From Amblyomma americanum (lineage: Eukaryota; Arthropoda; Arachnida; Ixodida; Ixodidae), in contig NC_135506.1 in the NCBI RefSeq assembly GCF_052857255.1, positions 78,290,324-78,354,323 on the forward strand: a stretch of 64,000 nt of DNA. Reading direction: 5' to 3'. The position numbers were made by a program, and so were the translations under genes. Below, piece by piece: positions 10,528 to 21,451 of this stretch. Positions within the stretch are counted from its first letter, which is position 1. Each line of letters opens with the position of its first letter. The notes beneath the pieces were generated by a model that was given only the letters and a program-made list of their open reading frames with translations, did not search any database and was not told where the DNA came from.

Positions 10528-10848
10528 GATTTGTGTTCGTGATTCGAGTATTCTGTTTGTGTGCGCGTGACTTCTCCGTTACCACGTTTTGTTCATTGAT
10601 GATGTGGCTATAAATGCCCTTCACTGAGCCTGTTTTTATAGAACTATAGAAATCTCGATCGTAGAAGGTGTCGTCGTCTTCGCGTATATGTCGGGAGCCA
10701 TTAGCTTGCGCGCACTGGTATAAAATTTTGAGTAAGAGCACTAATGTGTGTTAGTTTGTCCCGATAGCCTTTAAATGCCATTTTGACCTTGCGAGGATCT
10801 AAAAATAGAAATTTTGTCGGGTGTTGTGTTCCGCTTTTTCCGCGAGCG

Positions 10849-10854
10849 AATAAA
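10849..10854 (+). promoter_or_regulatory. Candidate polyadenylation signal of the M13-like gene
   Basis: AATAAA lies 322 bases after the stop codon, the first canonical hexamer found downstream. It gives a plausible 3' UTR of about 340 bases. Confidence 0.5.
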
Positions 10855-10859
10855 GTGTA

Positions 10860-12300
10860 TGGCGGTTTATGAGCCAGTAGCGCTCGACTTGTGCGTACTT
10901 GTCGCTGAATCTGATTCCGAAATATCGTTTTGTGTGGGAATTGTAGGAGCGAACTATGAAAGAGCTTAAGGAAACAGAGCAGGAGCCTATCGGCAGAATC
11001 AGTAGTGCAACAAGAATGCAATTGAAAGAGCTAATGACATTCGTCGTTGCGGAACGAAGCAGAGTTGAATAACTCAACATTAAAACTGCACTCTTCCGTG
11101 CTACTAAGATGACGCAAGAAAAAAAAAATGCTGAAAGAACCGGCAAAAGCGAGCTCTTGTCCTTTCCAGTGCCGAAATTTTCTTCGCCGGGGGGATTCGC
11201 ACAAAACGGGTCCTCGGTCTCGAAAAATCTCGCGGAACGGTAACCTCGTGACACATATAAATGACAAATTCTTTTCTTGAGCACTATCAGGCGATGGTGG
11301 CGTTTCGGGATATGAAGTTGGACACCTTTAGCGGTTGTTATGTCTTTGCGGAAGCGAGGTTTTCGGAATTTCCGGAAACGAAGTTGAACGCGCCATTTAC
11401 AATCTAAACCCAGGAAAGTTTCCCCGGCCTCACTGTTTGTGCACGCGGCCTTGTTTCCGTGATGTTAGCTGCAGTTTTTATTGCTTTCTACGATCTAAAC
11501 GTACTGACTTCTTCTTTTGCATTTGTACACACTTCTGAGAACTGATGAAACTCCTAAGTTTTAGCAGCCCGGCTACAGACAATCGCGGCCAGGTAGCAGG
11601 GAATCTGGAAAGAGCGTTTCATTGGTTTCGCATGTTGCCTTACTGCAATCTATACAAGAATACATTGTATACAAAGATGCATCGCCTTTTTGCCGTGTTT
11701 GTGGGAATCAAGACACTAAAGGACAACAGGCAATTTTGACAGCTTTTTTTCAGCGCAATTACTCACGCTCTGTGAAGAGGAGGGAATGAAGATGAAGCTC
11801 AAAGCAGCTGCCACGCGGGATTTTGCACATGCCAGATGACCTCCAGGTTCAGCATGGGAGCAGTAGAGTTTTCCGCTCTAAAAACAATTGGCATCCTGGG
11901 TAAAGGCAGATTGATACTGGCGAGTGGCAGACATCGTGCGGCAGATTTATGTTTATTTGTAAGAATCCGGCAGAACTTTGGAAACGGGTGTCTTTTGCAT
12001 TACTAATGAGGATGTGGAGGAGGTGCGTTCGGTGGGGAGGGGGTTAGCTGGGGTATGCGTGCCGCTCTGTCACTCAGGGCACGGAGCGAGAGAGGTGCAG
12101 CAGCGAAACACGTGTCGTCACGAATGTCAGTATTTTGTTCTGACCAATCAGTTATTGGCATTCTGGACAATTAGCGTGGCGTATTTTCATGACGCCATGA
12201 CGCCATGACCTCAGGTGTTACAACGCCAACGACCCCGAAATAAACGGGAAACTGAAATTTAACAACTCCCTCTGTAAAAATAGAAAAAAAGCCGTCCGTA
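10860..12300. other. Intergenic, no recognisable gene
   Basis: Mixed AT-rich DNA. Only short ORFs without domains are present. A small direct repeat GACGCCATGACGCCATGACC lies near 12190-12210. Confidence 0.5.
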
Positions 12301-12552
12301 CTTTTCGCCTATGAGCGTCCACTCGTTGCCACAGCCGTCAACAAATCGAGAACATGCGCATGCTCGTCTGGTCTTGCATGCAGTCCTCGATGCTTTAGGA
12401 TGCGTAGGGTGCCACCGCAGGGTGGCCCTCCCTTTCCATCATAGCGTCCACACGGGCAGCTATCGTTTGAGCTTTCCTCCATAGTGACGTGTCCGCTTTT
12501 TTGCTGTGCTACGACCTTCATGTTCACCTTCGTCGCCGCAGCTGTTCGCTTG

Positions 12553-12740
12553 GCAGACACGTCCGCAACTGCGCTGGCTGCTGCTCGGCCGCTCCTCTTC
12601 GCCAGTTGTGGCATGTGATGTGTCACGTGATTCGCTCTTGCACTTGGCAGCCATGTCCGCCGCTGCGCCGACCGCCGCTCTGCAGAGCGCTCGGTCTTGC
12701 ACTTGTGGCACGTGATGCACCACGCGATTTGCTCTCGCTG
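12553..12740. repeat. Two tandem copies of a 94-bp GC-rich unit
   Basis: Copy one starts GCAGACACGTCCGC (about 12553) and copy two GCAGCCATGTCCGC (about 12647). Both then carry a CGCTCTTGCACTTG-like block and a GCAYGTGATG...CACG block. On the minus strand HHMPQLAKRSGRAAA and HHVPQVQDRALCRAA are the two translations in different frames, because 94 is not a multiple of three. The surrounding minus-strand ORF (12309-12773) is therefore unlikely to be a protein. Confidence 0.6.
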
Positions 12741-12799
12741 AAACAGTTCGCTCTCGTTGAAGTCTTCATACAATAGAGGTGAAACAAAGCTAAACCGTG

Positions 12800-13820
12800 T
12801 CTAACCACAAACCATGCTTAACAGAGCTTGGCTCAGCTGGGTTGAACCACAGCCACTTTTTATTTTTTTTACGAAAGGAAATGGCGCTGAAAAGGAAGGA
12901 AATATTTTGCTGGGTGTTTTCCGTGCCTTAAAACACCAATATCTCTGTACAAAGCGGCTGTACAGCTCCTCTGTACACCCTCTGTACAGAGTCAGACCCG
13001 AAACTATTACACCATTTCACGGTCCTCAAACACACCACCACTACCACCAGTCCTCACCATTTCCCAGTCCATTGCGCCTTCCTACAGACGCACTACGATT
13101 CCTTGAACGAGTACTTTCCACTTCCCTCTACACTGCTTCACGTCTGTTGTGTCTACATAGTGCGCTATGCTTCATTATGGTCGTGTTTCTCTTTCCTTTC
13201 GTCTTGAGGTGTTCTTCGTGGGGGACTTTCGATATTTTCTTCCTAGTTCAATCGAATCTACACCCAGATGTCTACTTCTCCACTCCGATGCTTGCTGCTT
13301 ACTCTCCACAAGATTACAGTAATTAAATACTTCTCTCGGTAATTTGTAATGTAATTCATTACTTTTATCGGTTTAATAATTTTGTAATGTAACGAATTAC
13401 TTTGGAACTGTAATTTCAGGTAAAAGTATATAATTACTAGTGAAATTAATTTTGCTTCGTAAGGAGTCCGTGCGGCTCCTTGTATCGGGCATGTTTTGGC
13501 CTCGAAAGCAAGAAAAACGCGCAGCCTCCGAACCCCAGCACTCGTCTCCAGCGAAGGCAGACCAAAGGTTATGGGCATCACCCCCCATTGGTGAATAGTC
13601 TATAGGAGTGCTACGCATCTGTGTGCCATGCTTACAGATGCGCCACGTGGCCGCCAGGAGAGTTCCATGAGCATGGTATGCATGGTGCATTGGACCTTCC
13701 CACAGAAACATTGCGACTGCTCGAACGAGTACTTCCCACTTCCTTCTAGACTACTTCATATATAATTGTCATGTTGCCACATTTACATCAAGCCTGAACT
13801 GACAGCTAACAAACCTGGCT
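12800..13820. repeat. Intergenic DNA with a dispersed direct repeat and TAATTAC-rich tract
   Basis: A ~65-bp sequence occurs near 13075-13140 and again near 13690-13755; both contain GAACGAGTACTTYCCACTTCC. Between them, 13325-13440 is AT-rich with repeated TTGTAATGTAA and AATTAC words, as in the ends of some small DNA transposons. No terminal repeats could be defined, so no element is named. Confidence 0.4.
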
Positions 13821-14249
13821 TTGGGTTTTCGGGAGACGGCCTTCTGTTGTCATATTTCAGGCACTATTCTTAACTCAAGGGCAATATAGCCGACAGCGTC
13901 ACCGCCATATGCAATCGATATCCGCCAACATGTCTCCAAAACGAATCAATTGAACAGCGGAATTGGCAGCTTATCGGCGCCCCGATGCATTTCCGTGACG
14001 ATGAGCGTGAATACAAGCAGCGAATGCAGTCACGCTGTTTACGAGGACCACATATTCTTTGAAATCAAGAAGGTGGGACCATTGAACGATGAACTTCTGA
14101 TCGGAGAGTGAAGCCAGCAATTATACATGTTTTGCGATTAAGTTGACCTCATCTACATCAGCAAAGCGGCTGTTCAATGGTCCATGGGGCTACCTTTCAT
14201 CAAAGAAGGGCAAAATTTCTGGCGCCCATTTTGAGTCAGTGGCAACGCA

Positions 14250-14263
14250 AACAATGTACGGTT
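14250..14263. repeat. Left target-site duplication of a SINE
   Basis: AACAATGTACGGTT, identical to 14575-14588 on the other side of the Ruka SINE. Confidence 0.85.
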
Positions 14264-14574
14264 ATTATTAATTGGTTTTGGGGGAAATGAAATGGCGCAG
14301 TTTTTGTCTCATATATCGTTGGACACCTGAACCGCGCCTTAAGGGAAGGGATAAAGGAGGGAGTGAAAGAAGAAAGGAAGAAAGACGTGCCGTAGTGGAG
14401 GGCTCCGGGATAATTTCGACCACCTGGGGATCTTTAATGTGCGCTGACATCGCACAGCACACGTGCGCCTTAGCGTTTTTCCTCCATTATAACGCAGCCG
14501 CCGCGGTCGGGGTCGAACACGGGAACTCCGGATCAGTAGTCGAGCGCCCTAACCACTGAGCCACCGTGGCGGGC
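14264..14574 (-). repeat. Full-length Ruka SINE
   Basis: On the minus strand it begins GCCCGCCACGGTGGCTCAGTG (A box), with B box GTTCGACCCCGACC. The Ruka body has GATGTCAGCGCACATTAAAG and GTCGAAATTATCCCGGAG, then CCTCCTTTATCCCTTCCC. The 3' end reads CCCCCAAAACCAATTAATAAT. Perfect 14-bp target-site duplications flank it at 14250-14263 and 14575-14588. The intact ends show it moved as a complete unit and fairly recently compared with other copies here. Confidence 0.92.
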
Positions 14575-14588
14575 AACAATGTACGGTT
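14575..14588. repeat. Right target-site duplication of a SINE
   Basis: AACAATGTACGGTT, matching 14250-14263. Confidence 0.85.
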
Positions 14589-15099
14589 GAATGCCGCTTT
14601 GGATGTCTGCAATAAGTTACAAAATTTTCCGCGTACAGTAGTAAATTCACAGGACACTGCGCTGTTGAATTAAAGAAAACAGGCCATCGCAACCCGTTGT
14701 ACGTTCGCTTCCTCGTAACTATTCACGTTTTCGGTAGACCTGCTACGTTGATTTCTAGTCCTGCTTTCGTTACAAAGTCGCAGTATTGACCAGAACTCGA
14801 ACGAAATTTGAGCGCCACCATTTCGAAAGCGCTGTGGCGCCATCTATTGAACGCGGATTTTAGGGATGCCGTGCAAAGTCACAGGAGGCAGGGTACATAC
14901 GGAAATAGCGACTAAACGGCACTATGTAAACGGTGCACGATGCCGTAATTGAAGACATTTTGCAGGGATGCAGCTGGTTCCAATCCTTCGATTTTTCTGC
15001 GCTTTTAATCGAGGCCGTTGTGTCCACTGGCGATGGTTTTTGCAGGCCCTTTGTCCACTCAGTAGCACAGACCTTTGGGCGAGTTGGTGCATTGCCATC
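14589..15099. other. No recognisable gene
   Basis: Single-copy-looking DNA between the SINE and the Penelope-like pair. No supported feature. Confidence 0.4.
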
Positions 15100-16118
15100 A
15101 AGTACAAGCGCAAAAGATACGTACAGAAAAAAAGCTGGACAACACGACCGCTTACTTCCAACTGTACCGACACAGAAGCACAATAAATACACCTTGCTGC
15201 TTGACGTCAACTTACAGCACCGCCGACATCAAGTGGCCGCATGCAAAAACAAAATATTTTTTAATTCGAGCTCGTCGACACTAATTAGGAACTCTGCTAC
15301 CGAACGAGCGTCGGCAGAGCCAGAGTATGCTCCATTTGTAATAAGGGATTAATTGCTCATTGGCACCCACCCGAACTCAGCCACACGGCTGCAAAGGAAA
15401 GCTATACAGCTTTCTCAAAAGCTTCGCAGTTAAAGAACGAAAGAACGTTCAGGACAAATTATTCTTTAACTATGAAGTTTCTGAAAAAGATGTATAGCTC
15501 TCGTTTGTAGCCGTATGGCTGCGTTCGGGTGGATGCCAATGAGTAATTACTCCGTTATTACAAATTTACTCCACCTTGGGGATTCCCCTAAACATTTGAC
15601 TAACATATGCTGCATTTTATTGTCATTTTTTGTGCTATAGGTACCATGCGTTCGACAGGGGTGTAAAACTAATTGCCGCTGTTTCAAAAGATTCATGAGA
15701 CCTTATACAACTTGTACGTACCACTTGCTTCTCAGGAGACGTACAATATATTTTTTCCTTGTTAGTAGGTGTTCTAATCAAACCTGCCTCTATTACTCCT
15801 CTAACGTCTTGACACATATGCTTGGCCAACTATCTTGCATGCGCTGAAAAAAGGTTTACATGGATTTTTGTTCTTTTCAGCGCAGTCATGTCAATGTTGA
15901 CAAAGATTACCATTTCGATATTTGCATGCGTTCCTCCTGTGCTCCAGCAATCTTTCATTCACACATCGGCCAGTATGACCGATGTACCTAAGCCATACGA
16001 TAGGAGAATTACTTTCCAGAAGCACATGCTACAAAAAGTGTGCTTGAGACTGCATGGTTCTAAAAGATTTTCAAGCTCTCACGCCCTAGAATCTGGAAAA
16101 ACTAGCCAAATTGACTAA
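15100..16118 (-). pseudogene. Penelope-like element, 5'-truncated copy A
   Basis: The minus strand reads LRYIGHTGRCVNERLLEHRR (15937-15993), the core of the GIY-YIG endonuclease at the C-terminus of Penelope-like retroelements. It continues CKYRNGNLCQH, HDCAEKN and VIEAGLIRTPTNKE, the usual order downstream of that core. In-frame stops and shifts make it dead. The 3' end (about 15107-15240) matches copy B's 3' end. The copy is split by a foldback element at about 15320-15585. No reverse transcriptase remains. It meets copy B near 16120 with the truncated 5' ends facing each other. Confidence 0.75.
15320..15585. mobile_element. Foldback (MITE-like) element inside the Penelope-like copy
   Basis: Two arms of about 115 bases (15320-15436 and 15461-15585) are reverse complements with some mismatches. 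Shared words include ATTTGTAATAA, CTCATTGGCA, CCACCCGAAC, AGCTATACA and GTTAAAGAA. The loop is about 25 bases. No coding capacity. Copy B lacks this insertion, so it arrived after the two Penelope-like copies diverged or joined. Target duplications were not resolved. Confidence 0.75.
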
Positions 16119-16124
16119 CCCTTT

Positions 16125-16660
16125 CCAAAAGCTTTAAGAACCATGCGGTATGAAGCACCCCTTTTGTAGCATGTGGTTCTGGGATGTAATTCTCCTATCG
16201 TGTGGGTTTAAGTACATCGGTAATACTGGCCGATGTCTGAATGAAATATTGCTGCAGCACAGTAGAAAGGTGTGCAATTATAGCAGTTCGATGGGGTTAT
16301 TGCCACCGGCCATGGTGAGCAGATTGTGATGACGTCAGTAGGTAATCTTTCTGAACATTGTCTTGACTGTGCTGAAAAGAAAAAAAAAAGCCATGTAAAC
16401 CTTTCTTCAGCGCACGCAAGGTAAGTAGGTGTCAGGGCGTTATAGCAGATTTGATTAGAAAAGCGAGTTCATCCTGCATCAGCGCACCATCTATAACACT
16501 GACTAACAAGGTGAGAATGTTCTTGCGTGCGTCTACTTCATGTCGGTGGTGCTGTCAGTTGACGTCATGCAGCAAGGCGTATTTAATATGCTTGTGTTGG
16601 AAGTAACCGCTCGCGTTGTCCAAGTCTTTCTCCTTCCAGGTTCTTTGCGCTTGAATGACG
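16125..16660 (+). pseudogene. Penelope-like element, 5'-truncated copy B
   Basis: The plus strand reads SCGFKYIGNTGRCLNEILLQ (about 16198-16257), again the GIY-YIG core, then HSRKVCNYSSSMG. A polymorphic A-run sits near 16380-16390. Its 3' part (about 16535-16660) includes the sequence shared with copy A around GACGTCA and GGAAGTAACCGC. Stops and shifts show it is inactive. With copy A it forms an inverted repeat around 16120. Complex inverted partial copies are a known habit of Penelope-like elements. Confidence 0.75.
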
Positions 16661-18130
16661 CCCTTGTCCAGGGCAAATGCCTCCGGTGAGTGCAAGAAAT
16701 TCTGATGCCATTTTGTCACCCCATTATCGTTCGTACGCAACTCGCTGACAACAATCAGGTGATAGGGACCGCCAAAGCTAGCGCTTCCATTGCGAAGACG
16801 CAAAGCGGTGAGGGAGGGTTCAATAATTCGGGCAATCCTGTTTTGTAGTACTCGATCGCTACAAATGCCAGCTGGTGCCAACTATCGAAATGGGCTCATA
16901 ATTGCCTTCTGTCGGTTATACTGCAAGCCCCCACGCTGAACCCAGCTGATCCCAGTACATCGATGCGGCTGTAAAGGGTGAACACTGAAAACCGACGCTG
17001 TAGCTTCGGGCTGCACTTGCGTGGCTGCCTTGATTGGCTGGGCAGCAGCACTGGCGTAGGGCTTCAATCGGTCGGTGTAGTGGTTGCTACGGTGGGCACA
17101 TGACATCAACTACCTTGGGTTCGAGCTTCGCGCCAGCCGCAGGCCTCAACCAACCATCACCACACGTACTGTACACAGTGGGGCAACACTACGGCGCACG
17201 AAACCTCCGCGGTGGGGGGGGGGGGGGGGATGAGCGACAGAGTGGCTCGCAGCAAGGAAAAAGGCTTTCAAGACCACAAGGAAGATGTTTATTCACGCCG
17301 TCCCGAATGTATGGCGATGGCGACGGTCGACCGTTTCAAACAGTACTTACTGGTGCTTTGGTACTTTACTCGTATTTCATTCTCTGGAAATCAGCAATCT
17401 ATATTCGATGCACTTCGGCAGTTTTAACACCTCGATAATGGGAAACTATGCAGGGTGAACACTCCGCAGCGGCAGTGCTCTCAACAGAGCGCACATCGCA
17501 CACAGCGCTCCACAACCCAGCTGCTTCTTTTAATTTTTCAAGCTCACAAAGCTCTGTTTTTGCACGTAGTGTTTTGGCAGCACGGCGGAAGATGGCGCCT
17601 CATACTTTAGCCTTTGCGTGTTTTTTTTGTTTGTTTAATGCTTTTTCCTTTTTTTGTGCGTTTTATCTTTCTCTCCTTGCGCGCTTCCATCTTCTGGTTT
17701 TTTGTTTTTGTTTTTGGTCCGGGTGCCCAACCTAGTGGTGCCCACCCGTTACAAAGGGCAAGGCCTCAAGTATCTATCTATATATCTGATACTACGAGCT
17801 AACCGGTCGCGGTGCGAAAGTAGCGTATTCTGGTCTGTATCTTGCATTGTCGTATGTTACAGGATCAGTGCTAGAGAGATTGGCTGTTCACGAAGCAAAG
17901 TACGAAAAATACGATCGGTTCACTCGTGATGACTGCAACATTTACTACGTTCAGATCCTAGGTTTCAACTGTCGTTTCCAACCTGGCGACAGTCGCGTGA
18001 TACATGTGTTCCCTTCAAGCACTGATACGCTGAGACTGCATTTGATAGGAGAAAAATTCATACTTTATTGCAGAACAGCACGTTCACGTCACCTATGTGT
18101 CGTCAGCTGTCAGCGGATAGTTTTCGCGAT
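16661..18130. other. Intergenic DNA with a G16 run and pyrimidine-rich tract
   Basis: A run of sixteen Gs occupies 17214-17229. A T/C-rich tract runs about 17620-17720. ORFs in the span are short and mostly caused by these tracts. A possible retroelement scrap at about 16985-17105 (minus) is discussed among rejected items. Confidence 0.5.
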
Positions 18131-18886
18131 TTAGTACAATCCATGGTGTCGCAACCAACATGTTGTAGATATGCCGATATGGCTCAGTGAGCCGGTATAT
18201 TTGTGGCCGTCGCCCGATTTTTCCCTTGTGCCTGGCGTTGCGGTAACTGATGTAGATTTGACCACGAAACTAATGCATATGTGAGCGTGAAGCTCATGGA
18301 GATGCGTACATGAAACTGTTAGCTGAGATCGGGGTTGGCGTGTGCGTGTTCCTGGCTTTGCGGTAACTGATGAAGATTTGACCACGAAAGTGATGCATAT
18401 GTGAGCGTGAAACTCCTGGAGATGCGTACATGAAACTGTTAGCTGAGATTGTGTTTGGCGTGTGCGTGTTCCTGGCGTTGCGGGAACTGATGAAGATTTG
18501 ACCACGAAAGTGATGCATATGTGAGCGTGAAACTCCTGGAGATGCGTACATGAAACAGTTAGCTGAGATTGTGTTTGGCGTGTGCGTGTTCCTGGCGTTG
18601 CGGTAACTGATGAAGATTTGACCACGAAACTGATGCATATGTGAGCGTGAAGCTCATGGAGAGGCACGGTTAGCTGAGATTGTGGTTGGCGTGTGCGTGC
18701 GCCTGGCGTTGCGGTAACTGATGCAGATTTCACCACGAAACTGATGGATATGTGAGCGTGAAACTCATTGAGATGTGTACATGAAACTGGTAGCTGAGAT
18801 TGTGGTTGGTGTGTGTGTGCCTGGTGTTGCGGTAACTGATGCAGATTTGACCACGAAACTGATGCATATGTGAGCGTGAAACTCAT
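18131..18886 (-). CDS. Open frame built from 40-residue repeats
   Basis: An ATG-started 251-codon frame on the minus strand runs through five of the six copies of the 120-bp repeat at 18236-18943. Since 120 is a multiple of three, each full copy adds 40 residues, with recurring words FHAHICITFVVKSSSV and TRTRQTQSQLTVSCTHL. One shortened copy still keeps the frame. The repeat has low complexity in Thr, Ser, Gln and His with a hydrophobic FVVKS block. No domain is recognised. A satellite that stays open by chance is as likely as a gene, so confidence is low. Confidence 0.25.
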   Translation of the reverse strand: MSFTLTYASVSWSNLHQLPQHQAHTHQPQSQLPVSCTHLNEFHAHISISFVVKSASVTATPGARTRQPQSQLTVPLHELHAHICISFVVKSSSVTATPGTRTRQTQSQLTVSCTHLQEFHAHICITFVVKSSSVPATPGTRTRQTQSQLTVSCTHLQEFHAHICITFVVKSSSVTAKPGTRTRQPRSQLTVSCTHLHELHAHICISFVVKSTSVTATPGTREKSGDGHKYTGSLSHIGISTTCWLRHHGLY

Positions 18887-18943
18887 GGAGATGTGTACAT
18901 GAAACTGTTAGCTGAGATTGTGGTTGGCGTGTGTCGTGCGATA
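18236..18943. repeat. Six tandem copies of a 120-bp repeat
   Basis: Copies begin at about 18236, 18356, 18476, 18596, 18709 and 18827. Each starts CGTTGCGGTAACTGATG, then AGATTTGACCACGAAA, then CATATGTGAGCGTGAA, then TTAGCTGAGAT. Copies two and three are nearly identical; the fourth lacks a few bases (GAGGCACGGTTAGC). Near-identity of the central copies suggests recent unequal exchange or conversion. Confidence 0.92.
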
Positions 18944-18954
18944 AGGGGTTGGGG

Positions 18955-19347
18955 CTAAGCAGAGATGGCTGTGGTGCATGGTGCTAGTGGATGTTTCGTG
19001 AGAGTGGTCGTCGTACTTGCGGCGGTTTTCATCGTGATACTGTGTGCGCCGCGGTGAACAAATGTTGCGGTGCTTGTCAGCGCTGGTAGCTGTGGTCGCT
19101 CTGGCCGATGATGCTTTGTGGACTGCGCTGCGGCACTTGGAAGTTTCAGCTGGCCTGCGGCGGCCACCGACAAGACGAACAGAACTTGTGTCGCCGATGC
19201 CTGCCAGGGGGGCTCACACAAGATGATGAGAACGGTCCTTATTAGAACCACTTTCCGCCCTTGAACGCGGATATATGGATGTGGCATCGTCTGCAGGCGA
19301 ACGGTGGCAGAGGGCAACACGAAAGCGGCAGGAGGCTCCGATGTCAC
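18955..19347 (-). pseudogene. Weak, westernmost candidate member of the cluster
   Basis: A 130-codon minus frame contains a hydrophobic stretch (TQVLFVLSVAAAG) followed by a Thr/Ser/His/Pro-rich tail with TAASTTTTLTKHPLAP. That order resembles the clearer units to the east. The opposite strand is equally suggestive (a Val-rich hydrophobic stretch ending in a stop at about 19053), so strand is not proven. No start or splice site was fixed. Confidence 0.25.
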
Positions 19348-19389
19348 CCCGGTTGAAGGCTAGGCTCCGTTTAGCGCGGTGAAACGACC

Positions 19390-20030
19390 TAGAATGAACG
19401 AGCGTCACAAGAAATACATTATGAGTATTGTTTTCATTTTTAAACAGAAATGCAAACAAAGAGAGGAAACAAAGCTTGCGCGCACCTTATGGATATACGG
19501 CCCATATCAAGTCTTATTTCTTTGCACCACTATGCGAGCAGATTCGTTGTTCAGCAGAGCAATATCTTGAATTTTGAATCTGATATCGCGCGCATACCAT
19601 AAATACAACCGCGCGTGTGAAGCGTCCAAAGGTTGTCTTATTGTGAAACCTATATTAACACGTTTACTGCGGCCGTGATTTTCGGGGCCCTGCGCGTCGT
19701 GGCTCACTGGTGTGCCACCCTTAAGTTTTTTTGGGTGCAACGTGACTCTGCAGTGAGCTGTCGGCGGTCCTATTGTAACAGGCTATAAATGGCAACCACT
19801 GCTTGGCATGTGTTTTATCAGGCTCTTTGAACAATGTGAGCTCTCCCACGGCAGCATAGCGGCATTCAGTATTCCCGCTGCATAGCAGGAATACACCACG
19901 TGACCAACCCATGGTACAGTGAACGTGTAAACAGTTCGGTCATCCGGAGCAACCGGCCACTTCAGCAACCTAGGTGGGACACCTAGGTCACGTGACCACG
20001 TGGCGTCATCACAACCTGCTTCATACCTTT
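19390..20030. other. Intergenic, no recognisable gene
   Basis: Only short ORFs without motifs. A block GTGGCTCACTGGTGTGCC near 19700 is not a SINE head. Confidence 0.4.
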
Positions 20031-20035
20031 CATCA

Positions 20036-20130
20036 GCACCACCACCATCATCATCACGACGAGCCTGACTACGCCCACTCCAGGGCAAAGGCCTCTCCCA
20101 TGTGTCTACAATTCACCCTGTCCCAAGCTG
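20036..20130 (-). pseudogene. 3' end of an RTE-like LINE
   Basis: The minus strand reads DRVNCRHMGEAFALEWA, stop, then SGSS and a GATGATGATGGTGGTGG tail. This is the C-terminus and short-repeat tail of a very common tick RTE-type LINE (pattern DRVNWRxMGEAFALQW). Only the last ~100 bases are present, a typical 5' truncation. Confidence 0.75.
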
Positions 20131-20267
20131 AGGAACGACGGCAAGAAAGTTTGGTGCAACTCGCTTAACAACGGCAAACGTGTTAGCGTGCCTGAGTCAC
20201 ATTAATCTTAACCAGATAAATCGCGGGCACTTTTTGTCTTCTACTTTCTAATAATTTCTTCGATGTG

Positions 20268-20840
20268 AAAAACTGTTACGCTACTAATTTCCCGTTGATC
20301 AAGTGCATAATAAAACAAAAGGTAACATTCCCCTTGGCTTTCGTCGGCTTCAGAAACCGTTGGCTTCCTTCATGCGTGTGGGTAAAAATCCCCTCAGTTC
20401 CCTGGCCTGGCTGATAAATAGCTGGAGGAGGGCCTCTGTTGTGGGAGTATTGATGCCTTATGAAGTATAGCATAGTATCGCGGAGCCACCGCCTTCATTC
20501 AGTATTCGATCACATTCCACGTGACACTTGCGCTATAACAGGATGTTCCTACGTCTGCCGTTATGAGTTGCTGGTCTTAATTTTTAGGATTGGGTTACGT
20601 GCAAATTAAAAACCCTCTAAAGTAGAAGTCTGCGCGATCGACGCCTTTGCTCGGTTGGCAAAGCAGCGCTCGCAGCATGCGGAAGCCGCAGGTTCATTTC
20701 CCGCGTGGATGTTTTTATTCTCTTTTCTAACCAGAGATTTTCCACGTAAGAAATGATTACGCTACTAATTTTCTGGTGATCAACAACTTAAAAACAATAG
20801 AAACATTTGGTTTCGTCGGTTTCAGTGACTGTTCTCTTCT
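20268..20840. repeat. Direct repeat pair flanking a tRNA-like sequence
   Basis: About 90 bases recur: 20276-20365 and 20758-20835, both with TACGCTACTAATTT, then GATCAA, and TTTCGTCGGYTTCAG. Between them, 20645-20705 is tRNA-like (GCTCGGTTGGCAAAGC as A box, GGTTCATTTCCCGC as B box) with no intact tRNA fold. This looks like two ends or two copies of a composite tick repeat with a tRNA-derived head. Boundaries are not defined. Confidence 0.5.
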
Positions 20841-21451
20841 ATTTAATGGCCGCTATTCTCAAGGTGTGTTACCCCAGACAGGAGTCTTTAAGGCATTTCA
20901 ATTTCTCTGGTGCGCTTGTTATTGTCTGCACATTTTACACCATCGGTAAAATGCAAGGGAACTCTCACCTTCTTCTTGTCCGGTTGTGTACCAGGTGGCG
21001 ATGTAAGGTCATCACCGATGTCGTAGCTCAGCTCACGGCGTATTCTGTGCCGTCGGCCCGTGTAACGATGTCGTCAGCTTCTTTCGGGAAGTAGGTAACT
21101 TCTCTCCAAACGTTCATCGGCACGACCACTGGTGAACGGGACCGTTTCGGCAAGCGGGACGGCAGGATAGCGATGTTCGAAGGCACAGGAGACCCGGCAG
21201 CCAGGAGGAAGAAAGCCGATGGCTGGAGGCAGGTGGCACGTGGCGTATGACCTGAAGAGACCCGGGACCAACGACGAAAACCCGAATCCGGAAGCTACCG
21301 ACGGAGCGCGGTTCTGGTGGCCTAACGAGCAGAATCCTGGGTTGTCGGTTCCGGTCGTTATGGTCTCTCCTTGTTTCTTGCACTGTGTTTCTCGCGCCGG
21401 TTTTATCTCTACGTGTTCTTAAGGGCTGTAACGAGACCATGGCCGTCATGG

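Noticed and set aside
12309..12773. 154-codon minus-strand frame with Cys and His
   Set aside because: It crosses a 94-bp tandem duplication that shifts frame between copies, so the same sequence is read in two frames; not a credible protein.
16985..17106. Possible LTR-retrotransposon pol end (HYTDRLKPYAS, minus)
   Set aside because: RLKPY recalls Ty3-type integrase C-termini, but it is five residues with no integrase core, LTR or neighbouring frame to support it.
20645..20705. tRNA gene
   Set aside because: A and B boxes are recognisable but acceptor and T stems do not pair; it is a SINE or repeat head. The same applies to 39829-39910 and 57183-57300.
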